This document shows, piece after piece, positions 17,208-25,225 of a stretch of 64,000 nucleotides of DNA. Under the pieces are notes generated by a model. The model saw nothing but the letters and a program-made list of their open reading frames with translations, made no database searches and was not told where the DNA came from. Position numbers and translations under genes: made by a program. Each line of letters begins with the position of its first letter. The first letter of the stretch is position 1. Origin of the DNA: Curvibacter sp. GWA2_64_110 (GTDB lineage Bacteria; Pseudomonadota; Gammaproteobacteria; Burkholderiales; Burkholderiaceae_C); NCBI GenBank assembly GCA_001797315.1, contig MGPC01000005.1, forward strand, positions 1-64,000. The letters are read 5' to 3'.

Positions 17208-18338
17208 ATGAATGAAAAGAAGCAACAGGCGGCATACAAGGCCAAGCTGCCCGCTATGAGGGCGTGGCTGATCGACGCTGCGCGAAACAATCGCAAGGTG
17301 ACGTACGGTGAGGTTATGCAGGCGTTCGATGTGGACCGTTTCAGCTTGCGACACGCTATGGACTATCTGGGCCACGAGGCTCGCGACAAGCGGGAGCCGA
17401 TCCTCACAGCGGTGATTGTCAACAAAAAGTCAATGCGCTGTTCATCTGGTCTGGCGAAGGAGTTTCATGTTTCCGACGATGAGGCGGAGCGGAGTGAGCT
17501 TCATAAGTATTGGAACGCCAGGGTGTCAGATCGTGCCAGTGCTAGGGCTACGCTTCCAACCTTAAAGACGGGCAAGCCCGTCTACCCATTCCGCATTGGC
17601 GACCAGTACCATCGAAAAGATGTGTTCCGAGTTATTGGCTTGCCCGAGGAGCCGACCGGCGGTAACTGGTTCACGGGTTATACCGCTCACGGCGATGATT
17701 GGTTCATCTTCTGCGGTGTTGGCACAGGTGGCCGGACGGGACACGACTATGGCAACTACTTCGATGGCGACCGGCTGGTCTGGTTCGCCAAGACGAATAC
17801 CAACATTCATCAGGTGTCGATTCGGAAGCTGACTAATCCGATCGGGAACGTGTATGTCTTCTTCCGCGAAGAGGATCGTGATCCGTTCACCTTTGCGGGG
17901 TTGGGCAAGGCCGTTGAGGTGTTCGATCAGACGCCTGTCAAGGTCGTTTGGAGCTTTCATGGCGGCGATGGCACGCGCCTACCGACCCAGATGCCGGAGG
18001 AGGTTGACGAGGACGAGGTCAGTACTGTGCCAGAGGGTGCCCGGCGCACCGTCCAGGTCAACGTGTACGAGCGCGATCCGAACGCTCGGCGCAAGTGCAT
18101 CGCTAAGTGGGGCGTGAAGTGCAGCGTTTGCTCATTTGATTTTGGTGAGCGGTACGGCGAGCTGGGCGAGGGTTTCATTCACGTGCATCATCTCAAGCCG
18201 CTTGGCGAGATCGGTGAGCAGTACGAGTTGAATCCTGTGGTCGATCTCCGGCCTGTGTGTCCAAACTGCCATGCAATGCTCCACCGAAAGCGGCCCGCGC
18301 TCAGTATCGATGAATTAACCCAGTTGCTAAATGGTTAG
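17208..18338 (+). CDS. HNH endonuclease with DUF3427-like domain
   Basis: A 376-residue nuclease. An N-terminal helical part (~1-100; WLIDAARNNRKVTYGEVMQA) is followed by a middle beta-rich domain (~125-270; YPFRIGDQYHRKDVFRVIG and GVGTGGRTGHDYGNYFDG). This resembles DUF3427 modules seen in restriction-type helicases and nucleases. The C-terminal HNH domain has CSVC, HVHHLKPLGE, an Asn and CPNCHAMLH, giving both the catalytic His and structural zinc cysteines. The start at 17208 has GGGAGG upstream; the in-frame ATG at 17133 belongs to the leader. A modification-dependent restriction enzyme is the best guess; a homing or mobile-element nuclease is less likely. Confidence 0.8.
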   Translation: MNEKKQQAAYKAKLPAMRAWLIDAARNNRKVTYGEVMQAFDVDRFSLRHAMDYLGHEARDKREPILTAVIVNKKSMRCSSGLAKEFHVSDDEAERSELHKYWNARVSDRASARATLPTLKTGKPVYPFRIGDQYHRKDVFRVIGLPEEPTGGNWFTGYTAHGDDWFIFCGVGTGGRTGHDYGNYFDGDRLVWFAKTNTNIHQVSIRKLTNPIGNVYVFFREEDRDPFTFAGLGKAVEVFDQTPVKVVWSFHGGDGTRLPTQMPEEVDEDEVSTVPEGARRTVQVNVYERDPNARRKCIAKWGVKCSVCSFDFGERYGELGEGFIHVHHLKPLGEIGEQYELNPVVDLRPVCPNCHAMLHRKRPALSIDELTQLLNG

Positions 18339-18352
18339 AGGAGGAAATGCAC

Positions 18353-19078
18353 GTGAGTCAATTTGATGATGCAAGAGCATTGGTGGAACACAGTAAGCAA
18401 GAGCTGGAGAAGATTCGCTCGGCATATGCTGGATCTCTCAAGTCGCAGCAAATTTCTCCTGTTTTTTTGGTAGAGATCAAGAATCTAATGGAGAACTTGC
18501 GCTCGGCACTTGATTTCTCCGCGGTCGGTCTGTTCCAGAAATACGGAAACGGCAAGCCGAATGCCAAGATCTACTTTCCATACGCATCGCTGAATCAAGA
18601 TGCAACGAAGTTCCGGGCAGCAGGGCGGATAGAAGCTTGTATTCCTGGCATTACGGCATCTCGTCCGGATGTTGTTCTGGCTCTGGAGTCCGTCCAACAT
18701 TTCGCCGGTGCTGAGTGGAGCTGGATGCCGCACTTCATGGAGCTAAATAATGAAAACAAGCACCAGAGGCTGACGCCCCAGACCAGGCAGGAGTCGCGGC
18801 AGCTCAAACTATCATCAGATTCTGGCGCAGCAATCATTCTTGGCGATGGCGCTAGCATTCAAATTGGAGGCGGTGCATTCATCCAATTGGGTGACGCGCT
18901 CATTCCAGGTGGGCAGAGTATCAGTCCAACTAATCCAGGGCAGATCATCGGTGGCAATCAAGAGTTGACGGTCTGGGTCTCGTTCCATTTCTCTTCAAAC
19001 AATATGCCTGTCATGCCACTGCTTGAGCAGGCTACCGCTGGGGTTGAGAAGATTGTTCAGAGCCTTGCGGTGCTATGA
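18353..19078 (+). CDS. Unrecognised protein, third gene of predicted defence cluster
   Basis: About 241 residues. The N-terminal ~130 residues are helical, with a conserved-looking LMENLRSALDFSAVGLF followed by IYFPYA, reminiscent of HEPN-like or similar helical bundles, but without a clear RxxxxH ribonuclease motif. Residues ~155-205 are glycine-rich and beta-like (IILGDGASIQIGGGAFIQLG). The GTG at 18353 is preferred because AGGAGG sits 8 bases upstream; the ATG at 18347 is only 2 bases from it. It follows the HNH gene by 14 bp, so it is probably in the same transcript. Function unknown. Confidence 0.55.
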   Translation: MSQFDDARALVEHSKQELEKIRSAYAGSLKSQQISPVFLVEIKNLMENLRSALDFSAVGLFQKYGNGKPNAKIYFPYASLNQDATKFRAAGRIEACIPGITASRPDVVLALESVQHFAGAEWSWMPHFMELNNENKHQRLTPQTRQESRQLKLSSDSGAAIILGDGASIQIGGGAFIQLGDALIPGGQSISPTNPGQIIGGNQELTVWVSFHFSSNNMPVMPLLEQATAGVEKIVQSLAVL

Positions 19079-19087
19079 CGAAAAAGA

Positions 19088-19741
19088 TCAGCACATTCGC
19101 TGTACCTGCCCCAATGACCAAACTCCACCACGCGGCGCCGTGATCCCCAGGTCATTCAGCCGCTCAACAATGGCCCGTCGGCTCAGCCCCTGAGCTATGA
19201 GTCCATCCAAAACGGGCTTTAGCCGCTCGCGGAACGCCTTGGCGGCCTCCTGGCGCTCTTCTGTGTGCCGGCGCAGGTTGGTACGCCCGGTAGCTCCCAA
19301 AACCACGCCACGGGCCTTTGCAGCCGCCAGAGCCGCTTTGGTGCGTTCACTGATCTGATCGCGCTCCCACTCGCTCATGACCGCGTGCATCTGGATCATG
19401 ACCTTGTTCGCGTTGGGCATGTCGGCGGCGATGAAGTCCACGCCAGTCTCGATCAACCCACTGACAAAGTGAACGTTGCGGGCCAGACGGTCGAGCTTCG
19501 CGATCAACAGCGTCGCGCCTGACTTTCTGCACAGCTCAAGCGCTTTACGCAGCTCAGGACGCTTTTCCAGAGCGTTTGCACCCTTGCCCGTCTCGACCTC
19601 GACAAACTCGCCTATGGCCTTCCTATCGCGTCCTGAGAGGTATTGCGTGACTGCCTGCCGCTGGGCTTCGAGTCCCAAGCCGGAAGCTCCCTGTCGCTGA
19701 GTGCTGACGCGGTAGTAAGTGACGAATTGATCATGAGCCAT
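19088..19741 (-). CDS. Serine recombinase (resolvase/invertase family)
   Basis: A 217-residue small serine recombinase. The catalytic serine is in YYRVSTQRQG near residue 12; other family blocks are AKLDRLARNVHFVSGL, MPNANKVMIQMHAVMSEWER and the long E-helix. A C-terminal helix-turn-helix follows (LIAQGLSRRAIVERLNDLGI). Such enzymes resolve cointegrates or invert segments. The start at 19741 has AAGGAG upstream. It converges with the defence cluster, ending 9 bp from it. Its target site may lie in the non-coding stretch upstream. It is not the enzyme matching the ychF junctions, which fit the tyrosine integrase. Confidence 0.92.
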   Translation of the reverse strand: MAHDQFVTYYRVSTQRQGASGLGLEAQRQAVTQYLSGRDRKAIGEFVEVETGKGANALEKRPELRKALELCRKSGATLLIAKLDRLARNVHFVSGLIETGVDFIAADMPNANKVMIQMHAVMSEWERDQISERTKAALAAAKARGVVLGATGRTNLRRHTEERQEAAKAFRERLKPVLDGLIAQGLSRRAIVERLNDLGITAPRGGVWSLGQVQRMC

Positions 19742-19969
19742 GCTGAATCTCCTTGGTGTCCACATGAAAGGACGTCGGTCCTGTACGTGGACAAACGATA
19801 GGACGCCGGCAAGCTGGCGCCAAGGATGCCGGGCGTGGGCTGTTGTATCGGCGAGGAAGCTGGCAAAACGCTTGCAGCCGGGGTGGGGAAGCGCTACGGA
19901 CGGCAGTGCAAGAAAAATCCCCGTGAGCCGTCATCTGGTGCGGGTTTCAAGAGGATCTCCTGTTCCCTA

Positions 19970-19991
19970 TTTGTTCACTGTTTGTTCACCC
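19970..19991 (+). repeat. Tandem 11-bp direct repeat
   Basis: TTTGTTCACTG directly followed by TTTGTTCACCC. One helical turn apart, as expected for protein-binding sites; only two units are present, so calling it an iteron array would go too far. Confidence 0.5.
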
Positions 19992-20261
19992 TAAAACGGA
20001 GGTGTTGAACACTTATACGGGCGTGCCGGTGCCGCGTATGGTGGTGAAGAGACGCGGGGCTGGATTAAGCGAAGTCCTAGAAAATCCGAGGAGGGCTGGA
20101 GGTACTGCGTTCCTCGTTCCGGCCTGGGTTTGACGGAACCTTATACAAAGCCGGAGGCTGTGGACCTGAAGCAGACATTCTTGTTCTCTCCCGCTGGGTT
20201 TATTTCCTTGAATGAAGAAGACCCTCATTCCGGCGGCTAGGGAAAAAGACTTTGTATCTTG

Positions 20262-20326
20262 GCAGCGTCTCGCGCAGCGAGCGCTGCAGTCGCGCGTCAG
20301 CGCGACCAGAAAGTTACTTCTTTCTG
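20262..20326. other. Three consecutive hairpins
   Basis: GCAGCG/CGCTGC, GTCGCGC-GTCA-GCGCGAC and CAGAAAG-TTACTT-CTTTCTG stand head to tail without gaps between the last two. The stems are perfect. This may be an origin or recombination site, or the core of a structured RNA. Confidence 0.45.
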
Positions 20327-20477
20327 TTAAGAGATGTGAGTTATAGGTTATGTCTCGGAAAACATGTGAGGCTGGAAATTTTGCTAGATTTCATGCGGCT
20401 TCCGAGAGAGGATGTCCGCACGATGTACGCCGCCATGTCCGCGACGATGGCCGCAGACATGGCCTCCGACATCGATG

Positions 20478-22109
20478 TCAGGCTAATTTCGCAAGCTGCT
20501 TGTCGATCTTTTTCAACAAGTCACAAACAGTACGCTCGCTTAGGGCTGGAACCCCGCGGATCAGGCCAGCCAAGACTGCGATCTCCCGCCTTGTTGGTGA
20601 CGCAGATTTCAGCAGCTCGCGGGCCTTGGCGTGAGCTATGTACTTTTCCTTCTCGGATGCAACGCGTCTATCCCTCTCTGCCCACCGGTTGACTGCCAGC
20701 GTGACAGTTTCAAGGGGCGCAGGGACGCGCTTCCCGTCTACGCGAGAGTATCGAGTCAAATTTCCAAACAGCGTCTGCACAGACTCGCCGCACAATGCCC
20801 GCAGCTGAACCTGCAACGGGTGTGTAAGCCCCAAGATGGCTTCGGCGCGGTACTCGTTTGTGATGCTGCGGGTTGCGAACTCCTGGGCCAAAGCAAGCGG
20901 AAATTCCGAATCCTTCTTGAAGAGCGGCCGCCACTGCGCCTCGGCAGGCGAGATGCGGTACTGCCTGCAGTGCAGCCAGTGGCAGTCGATCACAACTCGA
21001 TCCTGTTGAATGAGTTCGTGCGCCGGTTGATGAAGAGAATTTTTCTTCGGAATAGAGATTTTGGAGCGGAAAGCCGGCGCCCAAAGTCCATGCACGTTCA
21101 ACGCCATGGAGGTTTCGCAATAGCGTTCTCGAATCCTCAAATAATCGTCAGGTTTTCGGTACTCTTGAGCCAGTGCCTCAAGCTCGGCCATCAGGTCTTC
21201 ATGGTTGATAAGCCTGGGGGCGCTTGGAGCGGCCACGACTGAGTCCGAAAGCTCAGGTTTGTTGGCGGGCGTTTCTTCAGCAGCGGCAGCTGATGCCGGC
21301 GAAGGCGGCACAGTTGAGGTCGTACCTTGGACTTTGTGAGTATTGGGCACCTGCGCCGTTGTGATCGCTGACGGCTGTGCAGTATCGGTTTTCGTGCTCG
21401 CCGCTATGACGCCACTATTGGACGTTGCGTGGAGTTTCAAGTGGTGACTGCGAGCGCATTCGGCCTTGAACTTTGAGTTCATCCACAGGGGAAAGCCATC
21501 GAGCTGGAACATCGTGTAATGCTCTATGGCGTCAGGTGGGCATGCTGGCAGGCGATACCAGTCCAAAGGCTGGGATTTGTAGGTTTCATCAAGCAATGCA
21601 TTAAACCGATGCATGAGCGCATCGCGCATAGCCAGCCATTCCGCTGGCCCTACTCCGTCACGCAAAGGAAGGATGACTCGCCAGCGAGGTGCGGTCGGGC
21701 TGTGGCGGTATGTCGAATGAACCAGTCCTCTTAGACCGCGAAGCCGCCGGCGAATCTTGTCGCTCGATGTGCCGTTCTCAAGATCAAACACGACGGCGTG
21801 CAGCAGAATATTGTCGATGTGCGAACTGACGATGCCATCGGTTCTTTTCGCCTTGACGGAGATAGGCCGCCAGTGACGTGCAGGAATTAACTCGCAATTG
21901 AAAATGTCTGCGTAGCGCTCGCAATAGGTTGTGAGCGACTCTTTCCCATGCCAGTGAGGCTTGTGGAAAGCGAGTACGAATCCCTCCCAGGGCGCGGAAA
22001 GGTGACCGGCAAGCTCTGCGGAGCCAGCTTCACGGTATTGCACCGGTATTGAGATTGACGAAGCCTGGTTGATTTCGGCTGCAGTTGGGATAGGTGTTGT
22101 CACGGTCAT
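20478..22109 (-). CDS. Primase-polymerase-like replication protein
   Basis: A 543-residue protein. The N-terminal third resembles bacterial prim-pol/plasmid replication domains: HAVVFDLENG (acidic motif), then STYRHSPTAPRWRVILPLRD and the LDWYRLPACPPDA block, where related proteins have a D..R...LP.CP motif. A low-complexity Ala/Thr/Pro linker spans ~225-300, and a helical C-terminal part follows, ending in a likely helix-turn-helix (SERTVCDLLKKIDKQLAKLA). AAGGAGG lies 5 bases before the ATG. It probably initiates replication of the excised island. No helicase domain is present, so host helicase would be needed. Assignment rests on motifs only. Confidence 0.6.
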   Translation of the reverse strand: MTVTTPIPTAAEINQASSISIPVQYREAGSAELAGHLSAPWEGFVLAFHKPHWHGKESLTTYCERYADIFNCELIPARHWRPISVKAKRTDGIVSSHIDNILLHAVVFDLENGTSSDKIRRRLRGLRGLVHSTYRHSPTAPRWRVILPLRDGVGPAEWLAMRDALMHRFNALLDETYKSQPLDWYRLPACPPDAIEHYTMFQLDGFPLWMNSKFKAECARSHHLKLHATSNSGVIAASTKTDTAQPSAITTAQVPNTHKVQGTTSTVPPSPASAAAAEETPANKPELSDSVVAAPSAPRLINHEDLMAELEALAQEYRKPDDYLRIRERYCETSMALNVHGLWAPAFRSKISIPKKNSLHQPAHELIQQDRVVIDCHWLHCRQYRISPAEAQWRPLFKKDSEFPLALAQEFATRSITNEYRAEAILGLTHPLQVQLRALCGESVQTLFGNLTRYSRVDGKRVPAPLETVTLAVNRWAERDRRVASEKEKYIAHAKARELLKSASPTRREIAVLAGLIRGVPALSERTVCDLLKKIDKQLAKLA

Positions 22110-22117
22110 TCATCCTC

Positions 22118-22135
22118 CTTGTTTGATCGAACAAG
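22118..22135. promoter_or_regulatory. 18-bp near-perfect palindrome at the rep start
   Basis: CTTGTTTGATCGAACAAG has one mismatched pair and abuts and partly overlaps the AAGGAGG ribosome-binding site of the replication gene on the minus strand. It is the likely operator for replication control; the XRE protein of the island is a candidate binder. Confidence 0.6.
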
Positions 22136-22283
22136 TTGGTGACGATAGAAACCGCACGTTGGCGAGACAATGGTTCTGGTTGGCAACATGCAAAGTGCAG
22201 CAAAAATCCCACAGACAGTTGACGCGCCAACGAGCGGGTGTTCTAGCGCAGCAATGCCTGTCAAAAAACTCATAAACGTAGTG

Positions 22284-22769
22284 ATGATGAGAAAAATCCT
22301 TGCAACGCTTTTGTTGTTCCTGGCGTCTTGGTGTCAGGCGGAAATCATTCACGGCGTGGTCATTGCAGTGGTGGATGGGGACACAATCACGGTTCTTGAC
22401 GCGGCGCATGTGCAGCATCGGATTCGACTAGCCGGTATCGATGCGCCAGAGAAACGCCAAGCCTATGGGCAGAGGTCGAAACAAAGCCTGAGTGAGTTGG
22501 TTTTCAACCATGCGGTTGAAGTACATACCTACAAGCGTGATCGTTACGGGCGCGAGATCGGCAAAGTGCTGCACAACGGGCAGGACGTGAACCTGGAGCA
22601 GATTCGTAGAGGCATGGCATGGTTCTATCGCCAGTACGAGCGAGAACTGACAAAAGAAGACCGGATGCTCTATGACGCGAGCGAAGCAAGCGCGAGGCTC
22701 GACCGGGTTGGGCTGTGGCGCGATGAGTTGCCCGCGCCGCCTTGGGAGTTTCGCCACTTGAAACAGTGA
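22284..22769 (+). CDS. Secreted thermonuclease-like (SNase) protein
   Basis: About 161 residues: a signal peptide (MRKILATLLLFLASWCQA) followed by a staphylococcal-nuclease domain. Core motifs are VVDGDTITVLDA, RIRLAGIDAPEKRQAYG (catalytic Arg and Glu), YKRDRYGREIG (second catalytic Arg) and GMAWFYRQY. It degrades DNA and RNA, here outside the cytoplasm. Several in-frame starts exist (22170, 22257, 22284, 22287); 22284/22287 gives a standard signal peptide but only a weak ribosome-binding site. It leads a run of small exported proteins. Confidence 0.88.
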   Translation: MMRKILATLLLFLASWCQAEIIHGVVIAVVDGDTITVLDAAHVQHRIRLAGIDAPEKRQAYGQRSKQSLSELVFNHAVEVHTYKRDRYGREIGKVLHNGQDVNLEQIRRGMAWFYRQYERELTKEDRMLYDASEASARLDRVGLWRDELPAPPWEFRHLKQ

Positions 22770-22839
22770 TCGGATGCTGCGCATAATAGCCTCCGCCACC
22801 CGCCGTGGGTGGCGTCAAACCACCATAGGGAGGCACGCG

Positions 22840-23061
22840 ATGAGAGTGTTTGGTGTTGTATTGATCTCTCTTGCCTTGGCGTTTGCTGGAGTCACCGCCG
22901 ATGCAAAAGGCAAATCCGGTGGTGGCAGCCGTCCGTACTACGGTGGCGGCAAGCACACGAGCAGTCATGACGGTTCGTATAAAGGCGGCTCAGGCAGTTC
23001 GCACAGGGGCGGCACCTATAAGAACGACAAGACAGGTGACCGCTATGGCCAGCACAAGTAG
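22840..23061 (+). CDS. Small secreted glycine-rich protein
   Basis: A 73-residue protein with a signal peptide (MRVFGVVLISLALAFAGVTADA) and a mature part rich in G, S, K, H and Y (KGGSGSSHRGGTYKNDKTGD, ending RYGQHK). Similar short GG..Y..P/D..T..RY..H tails occur in exported proteins found beside SNase genes on mobile elements. GGGAGG lies 7 bases before the ATG. A perfect hairpin CCACCC/GGGTGG lies at about 22797-22813 in the leader. Function unknown. Confidence 0.75.
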   Translation: MRVFGVVLISLALAFAGVTADAKGKSGGGSRPYYGGGKHTSSHDGSYKGGSGSSHRGGTYKNDKTGDRYGQHK

Positions 23062-23164
23062 TCGCACGCTTGGTGTCTCCGCGAGCATTAAAGGTACCCG
23101 GCTTCCGTTACTAGATTTTGTCCAAGGTTAGGTTCCTAGTTCGTGAGCGACTTGGGAGATGTAA

Positions 23165-23614
23165 ATGCGGACGCTCTTCTTCGTGCTACTTCTTCTCACT
23201 GGAACTGCCGGGATTCGCGCGGCGGACTATCCAACTATTCCCCTGGAAAGATTGTTATCCAAGCAGCAGCAGGATGATCTACAGATTGGGAGCATGACCT
23301 CAAGACAACGTGAGGCTCTGCGACGGACCATCATCGATGTCTATCGTGCTGGTCTAGGTAAAGGGATTGAGGCCTCGTCAAGAACAAGCGCCACACAGGG
23401 TGTTATCGAAAGCCAAATCGATGGCGACTTCGAGGGGTGGGATGGCGACACTGTCGTCAAGTTGACCAACGGCCAAATTTGGCAGCAAAGTGAATACCAC
23501 TATGAGTACCACTATGCCTTCATGCCTGAGGTTCTTATCTATCCTTCTGGGGGCGGCTACAAGATGAAGGTGGACGGTGCAGATGAAGCGGTGGCAGTGC
23601 GCCGTCTGAAGTAA
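23165..23614 (+). CDS. Exported conserved protein of the nuclease module
   Basis: 149 residues with a signal peptide (MRTLFFVLLLLTGTAGIRA) and a conserved-looking C-terminal domain (IESQIDGDFEGWDGDTVVKL, TNGQIWQQSEYHYEYHYAFM and YKMKVDGADEAVAVRRLK). I recognise the pattern from uncharacterised exported proteins on bacterial mobile elements but know no function. GGGAGATGTAA precedes the ATG. Its stop overlaps the next start by one base (TAATG), so the two are translationally coupled. Confidence 0.75.
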   Translation: MRTLFFVLLLLTGTAGIRAADYPTIPLERLLSKQQQDDLQIGSMTSRQREALRRTIIDVYRAGLGKGIEASSRTSATQGVIESQIDGDFEGWDGDTVVKLTNGQIWQQSEYHYEYHYAFMPEVLIYPSGGGYKMKVDGADEAVAVRRLK

Positions 23615-24042
23615 TGGATCTCGACGAGATTTGGCGCCAAGGACGTATTCCCGTCGTTTTTCGACGTGAACGGCCGCTCCCGCTGCTGATCAAGCTTCCT
23701 TATTCTTTAAGTAATAAAGAGTGGCTACGTGACGGTCAAGTGCGCAAGCCGTCGTGGGACGCGGCGTATAAATCATGGGAGGTGCCCCAGGCTTGGTTTG
23801 AGAGAGTAGTACGCCTATGCGTACGTCGGCATCGGTGGTGCTATGTCGTCCAACTTCACAGGGAGCGGCAGGTTTGCGCTCCTGCTTGCTGGAACGCGGA
23901 AGGTATGGATTGTGAATGTTCTTGCATGGGGGCAAATCACGGTGGTGGACAACCAGTAGGTCGCTGGTACGAGGTTGATGAAACCTTTGCCGTGTCCTGG
24001 GGCATTCAGCGTTATGCGGTTAGGCTTGTACGGGCGAAATAG
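23614..24042 (+). CDS. Cysteine-rich cytoplasmic protein, unknown function
   Basis: 142 residues without a signal peptide. The N-terminal half resembles small nucleic-acid or substrate-binding folds (PLLIKLPYSLSNKEWLRDG, WDAAYKSWEVPQAWFERVV). The C-terminal half has a cysteine cluster (CAPACWNAEGMDCECSCMGA) followed by NHGG, which could bind a metal. It starts one base inside the stop of the exported protein before it, so it is made with it. It may be an immunity or processing partner of the exported module; this is inference from position. Confidence 0.6.
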   Translation: MDLDEIWRQGRIPVVFRRERPLPLLIKLPYSLSNKEWLRDGQVRKPSWDAAYKSWEVPQAWFERVVRLCVRRHRWCYVVQLHRERQVCAPACWNAEGMDCECSCMGANHGGGQPVGRWYEVDETFAVSWGIQRYAVRLVRAK

Positions 24043-24157
24043 TCTCTGAGTTGGCTGTTCAGTTCTGCTATCACTGGCTGTCTTTGATGGGCCGCCGCTG
24101 GACGTCTAGCGTCATTTTCGCCAGACTCGAAGTCATCAAACTTGTACTTTTAGTGTC

Positions 24158-25204
24158 ATGCCCGTCGAACTAATGGATTTCAACCAGGCAATACGCCGAG
24201 CATCTGCCTCAGGTCATGTTCATGCGTTGCTTGGAAACGGCTTTAGCAGAGCCTGTCGTGACGGCATATTTTCTTATGGCGCCCTCTTTGATCGTGCAGA
24301 TTTCGCTGGTCTATCCCCTTACTGCAGAGCTTCTTTCGAGGCGCTCGGTACAACAGATTTCGAGGCGGTCATCAAGGCGTTGAAGCACGCATCTATTTTG
24401 CTTTCAACATACGAGCCAGAGGCGACTGACTTGGCGGCGATGATGCGTGACGATGCGGAGCGACTGCGCGAGGTCCTAGTCAAGGCAATAGCAGGAAGCC
24501 ATCCAAGTTGGCCTGGCGAAATTGAGCCTGCGGCGTATGCAGCTTGCAAAACGTTTCTGTCTAACTTTGAGCGTGTATATACGCTTAACTACGACCTCTT
24601 GTTGTATTGGGCTTTCATGCAGGACGCGATTGATCCTCCTCTTGAGTGTGACGACGGATTTCGCTACCCAGACGACGGGCCGCAAGAGTACGTGACGTGG
24701 GAAGTCGAAAATAGCTTTGATCAGAAAATTTACTATTTGCATGGAGCGCTGCATCTGTTTGACGCTGGCTCAGAACTCCAAAAATACACATGGCGAAATA
24801 CCGGCGTTCGTCTTACTGATCAGGTTCGGGACGCCTTGGCACACTCAAAATATCCATTATTCGTGTCCGAGGGGACATCCGCAGAGAAGTTGGAGCGCAT
24901 TAAGCATAGCGGTTACTTGCATCGCGGCCTTGCGAGCATGCCAAAAATCTCAGGCTCTTTGTTCGTCTATGGCCTTTCGTTCGCGGACAACGATGACCAT
25001 GTACTGCGCATGATTGAGGTCGGGAAGATTAGCAACTTGTATGTCAGCATTTTTGGTGAACCAAGTGATGCGCATAACGCTGCAATAGTCCGTCGGACCC
25101 AAAAATTAGTCGATGCTCGCCGAGCCAGAAATGTTGGGAGGCGACGACCGCAGGATCTTGATGTGCGCTTTTTCGACGCAACGTCCGCAAAGGTCTGGGG
25201 GTGA
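24158..25204 (+). CDS. DUF4917 family protein (SIR2-like), predicted defence NADase
   Basis: 348 residues matching the DUF4917 pattern, a branch of the SIR2-like fold: VHALLGNGFSRACRDGIFSY (nucleotide-binding GNGFS), VYTLNYDLLLYW, YYLHGALHLF, PLFVSEGTSAEKLERI and FVYGLSFADNDDHVLRMI. SIR2-like proteins in mobile islands often act in anti-phage defence by cleaving NAD. Visible signs of low G+C and a weak ribosome-binding site set it apart from the core genes. It stands alone, with no partner gene close enough to be coupled. An ATG five codons later is an alternative start. Confidence 0.8.
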   Translation: MPVELMDFNQAIRRASASGHVHALLGNGFSRACRDGIFSYGALFDRADFAGLSPYCRASFEALGTTDFEAVIKALKHASILLSTYEPEATDLAAMMRDDAERLREVLVKAIAGSHPSWPGEIEPAAYAACKTFLSNFERVYTLNYDLLLYWAFMQDAIDPPLECDDGFRYPDDGPQEYVTWEVENSFDQKIYYLHGALHLFDAGSELQKYTWRNTGVRLTDQVRDALAHSKYPLFVSEGTSAEKLERIKHSGYLHRGLASMPKISGSLFVYGLSFADNDDHVLRMIEVGKISNLYVSIFGEPSDAHNAAIVRRTQKLVDARRARNVGRRRPQDLDVRFFDATSAKVWG

Positions 25205-25225
25205 GTGCTGCATTGCCAATGCCTC

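Larger units (their letters stand above)
19742..20477. other. 736-bp non-coding, structured region
   Basis: No convincing gene. It holds a tandem 11-bp repeat of TTTGTTCAC at 19970-19991 and a run of hairpins: GCAGCG/CGCTGC (20262-20287), GTCGCGC/GCGCGAC (20289-20306, loop GTCA) and CAGAAAG/CTTTCTG (20307-20326). GCCATGTC/GACATGGC is at 20432-20463, just past the 3' end of the replication-protein gene. Candidate roles are a resolvase site, a replication origin or a small RNA. The open frames on the plus strand here have no ribosome-binding sites and low-complexity products. Confidence 0.45.

Noticed and set aside
19088-19741. Serine recombinase as the island's integration enzyme
   Set aside because: Small resolvase-type enzyme placed internally; the ychF junctions with long target identity next to a tyrosine integrase fit the latter.
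19742-20477. Integron attC site or CRISPR array
   Set aside because: There are hairpins but no attC R/L boxes and no regularly spaced repeats with spacers; no integron integrase or cas gene is present.
20252-20692. Plus-strand open frames of 94-146 codons upstream of and overlapping the rep 3' end
   Set aside because: No ribosome-binding site, products unlike any protein, and the DNA is dominated by hairpins.
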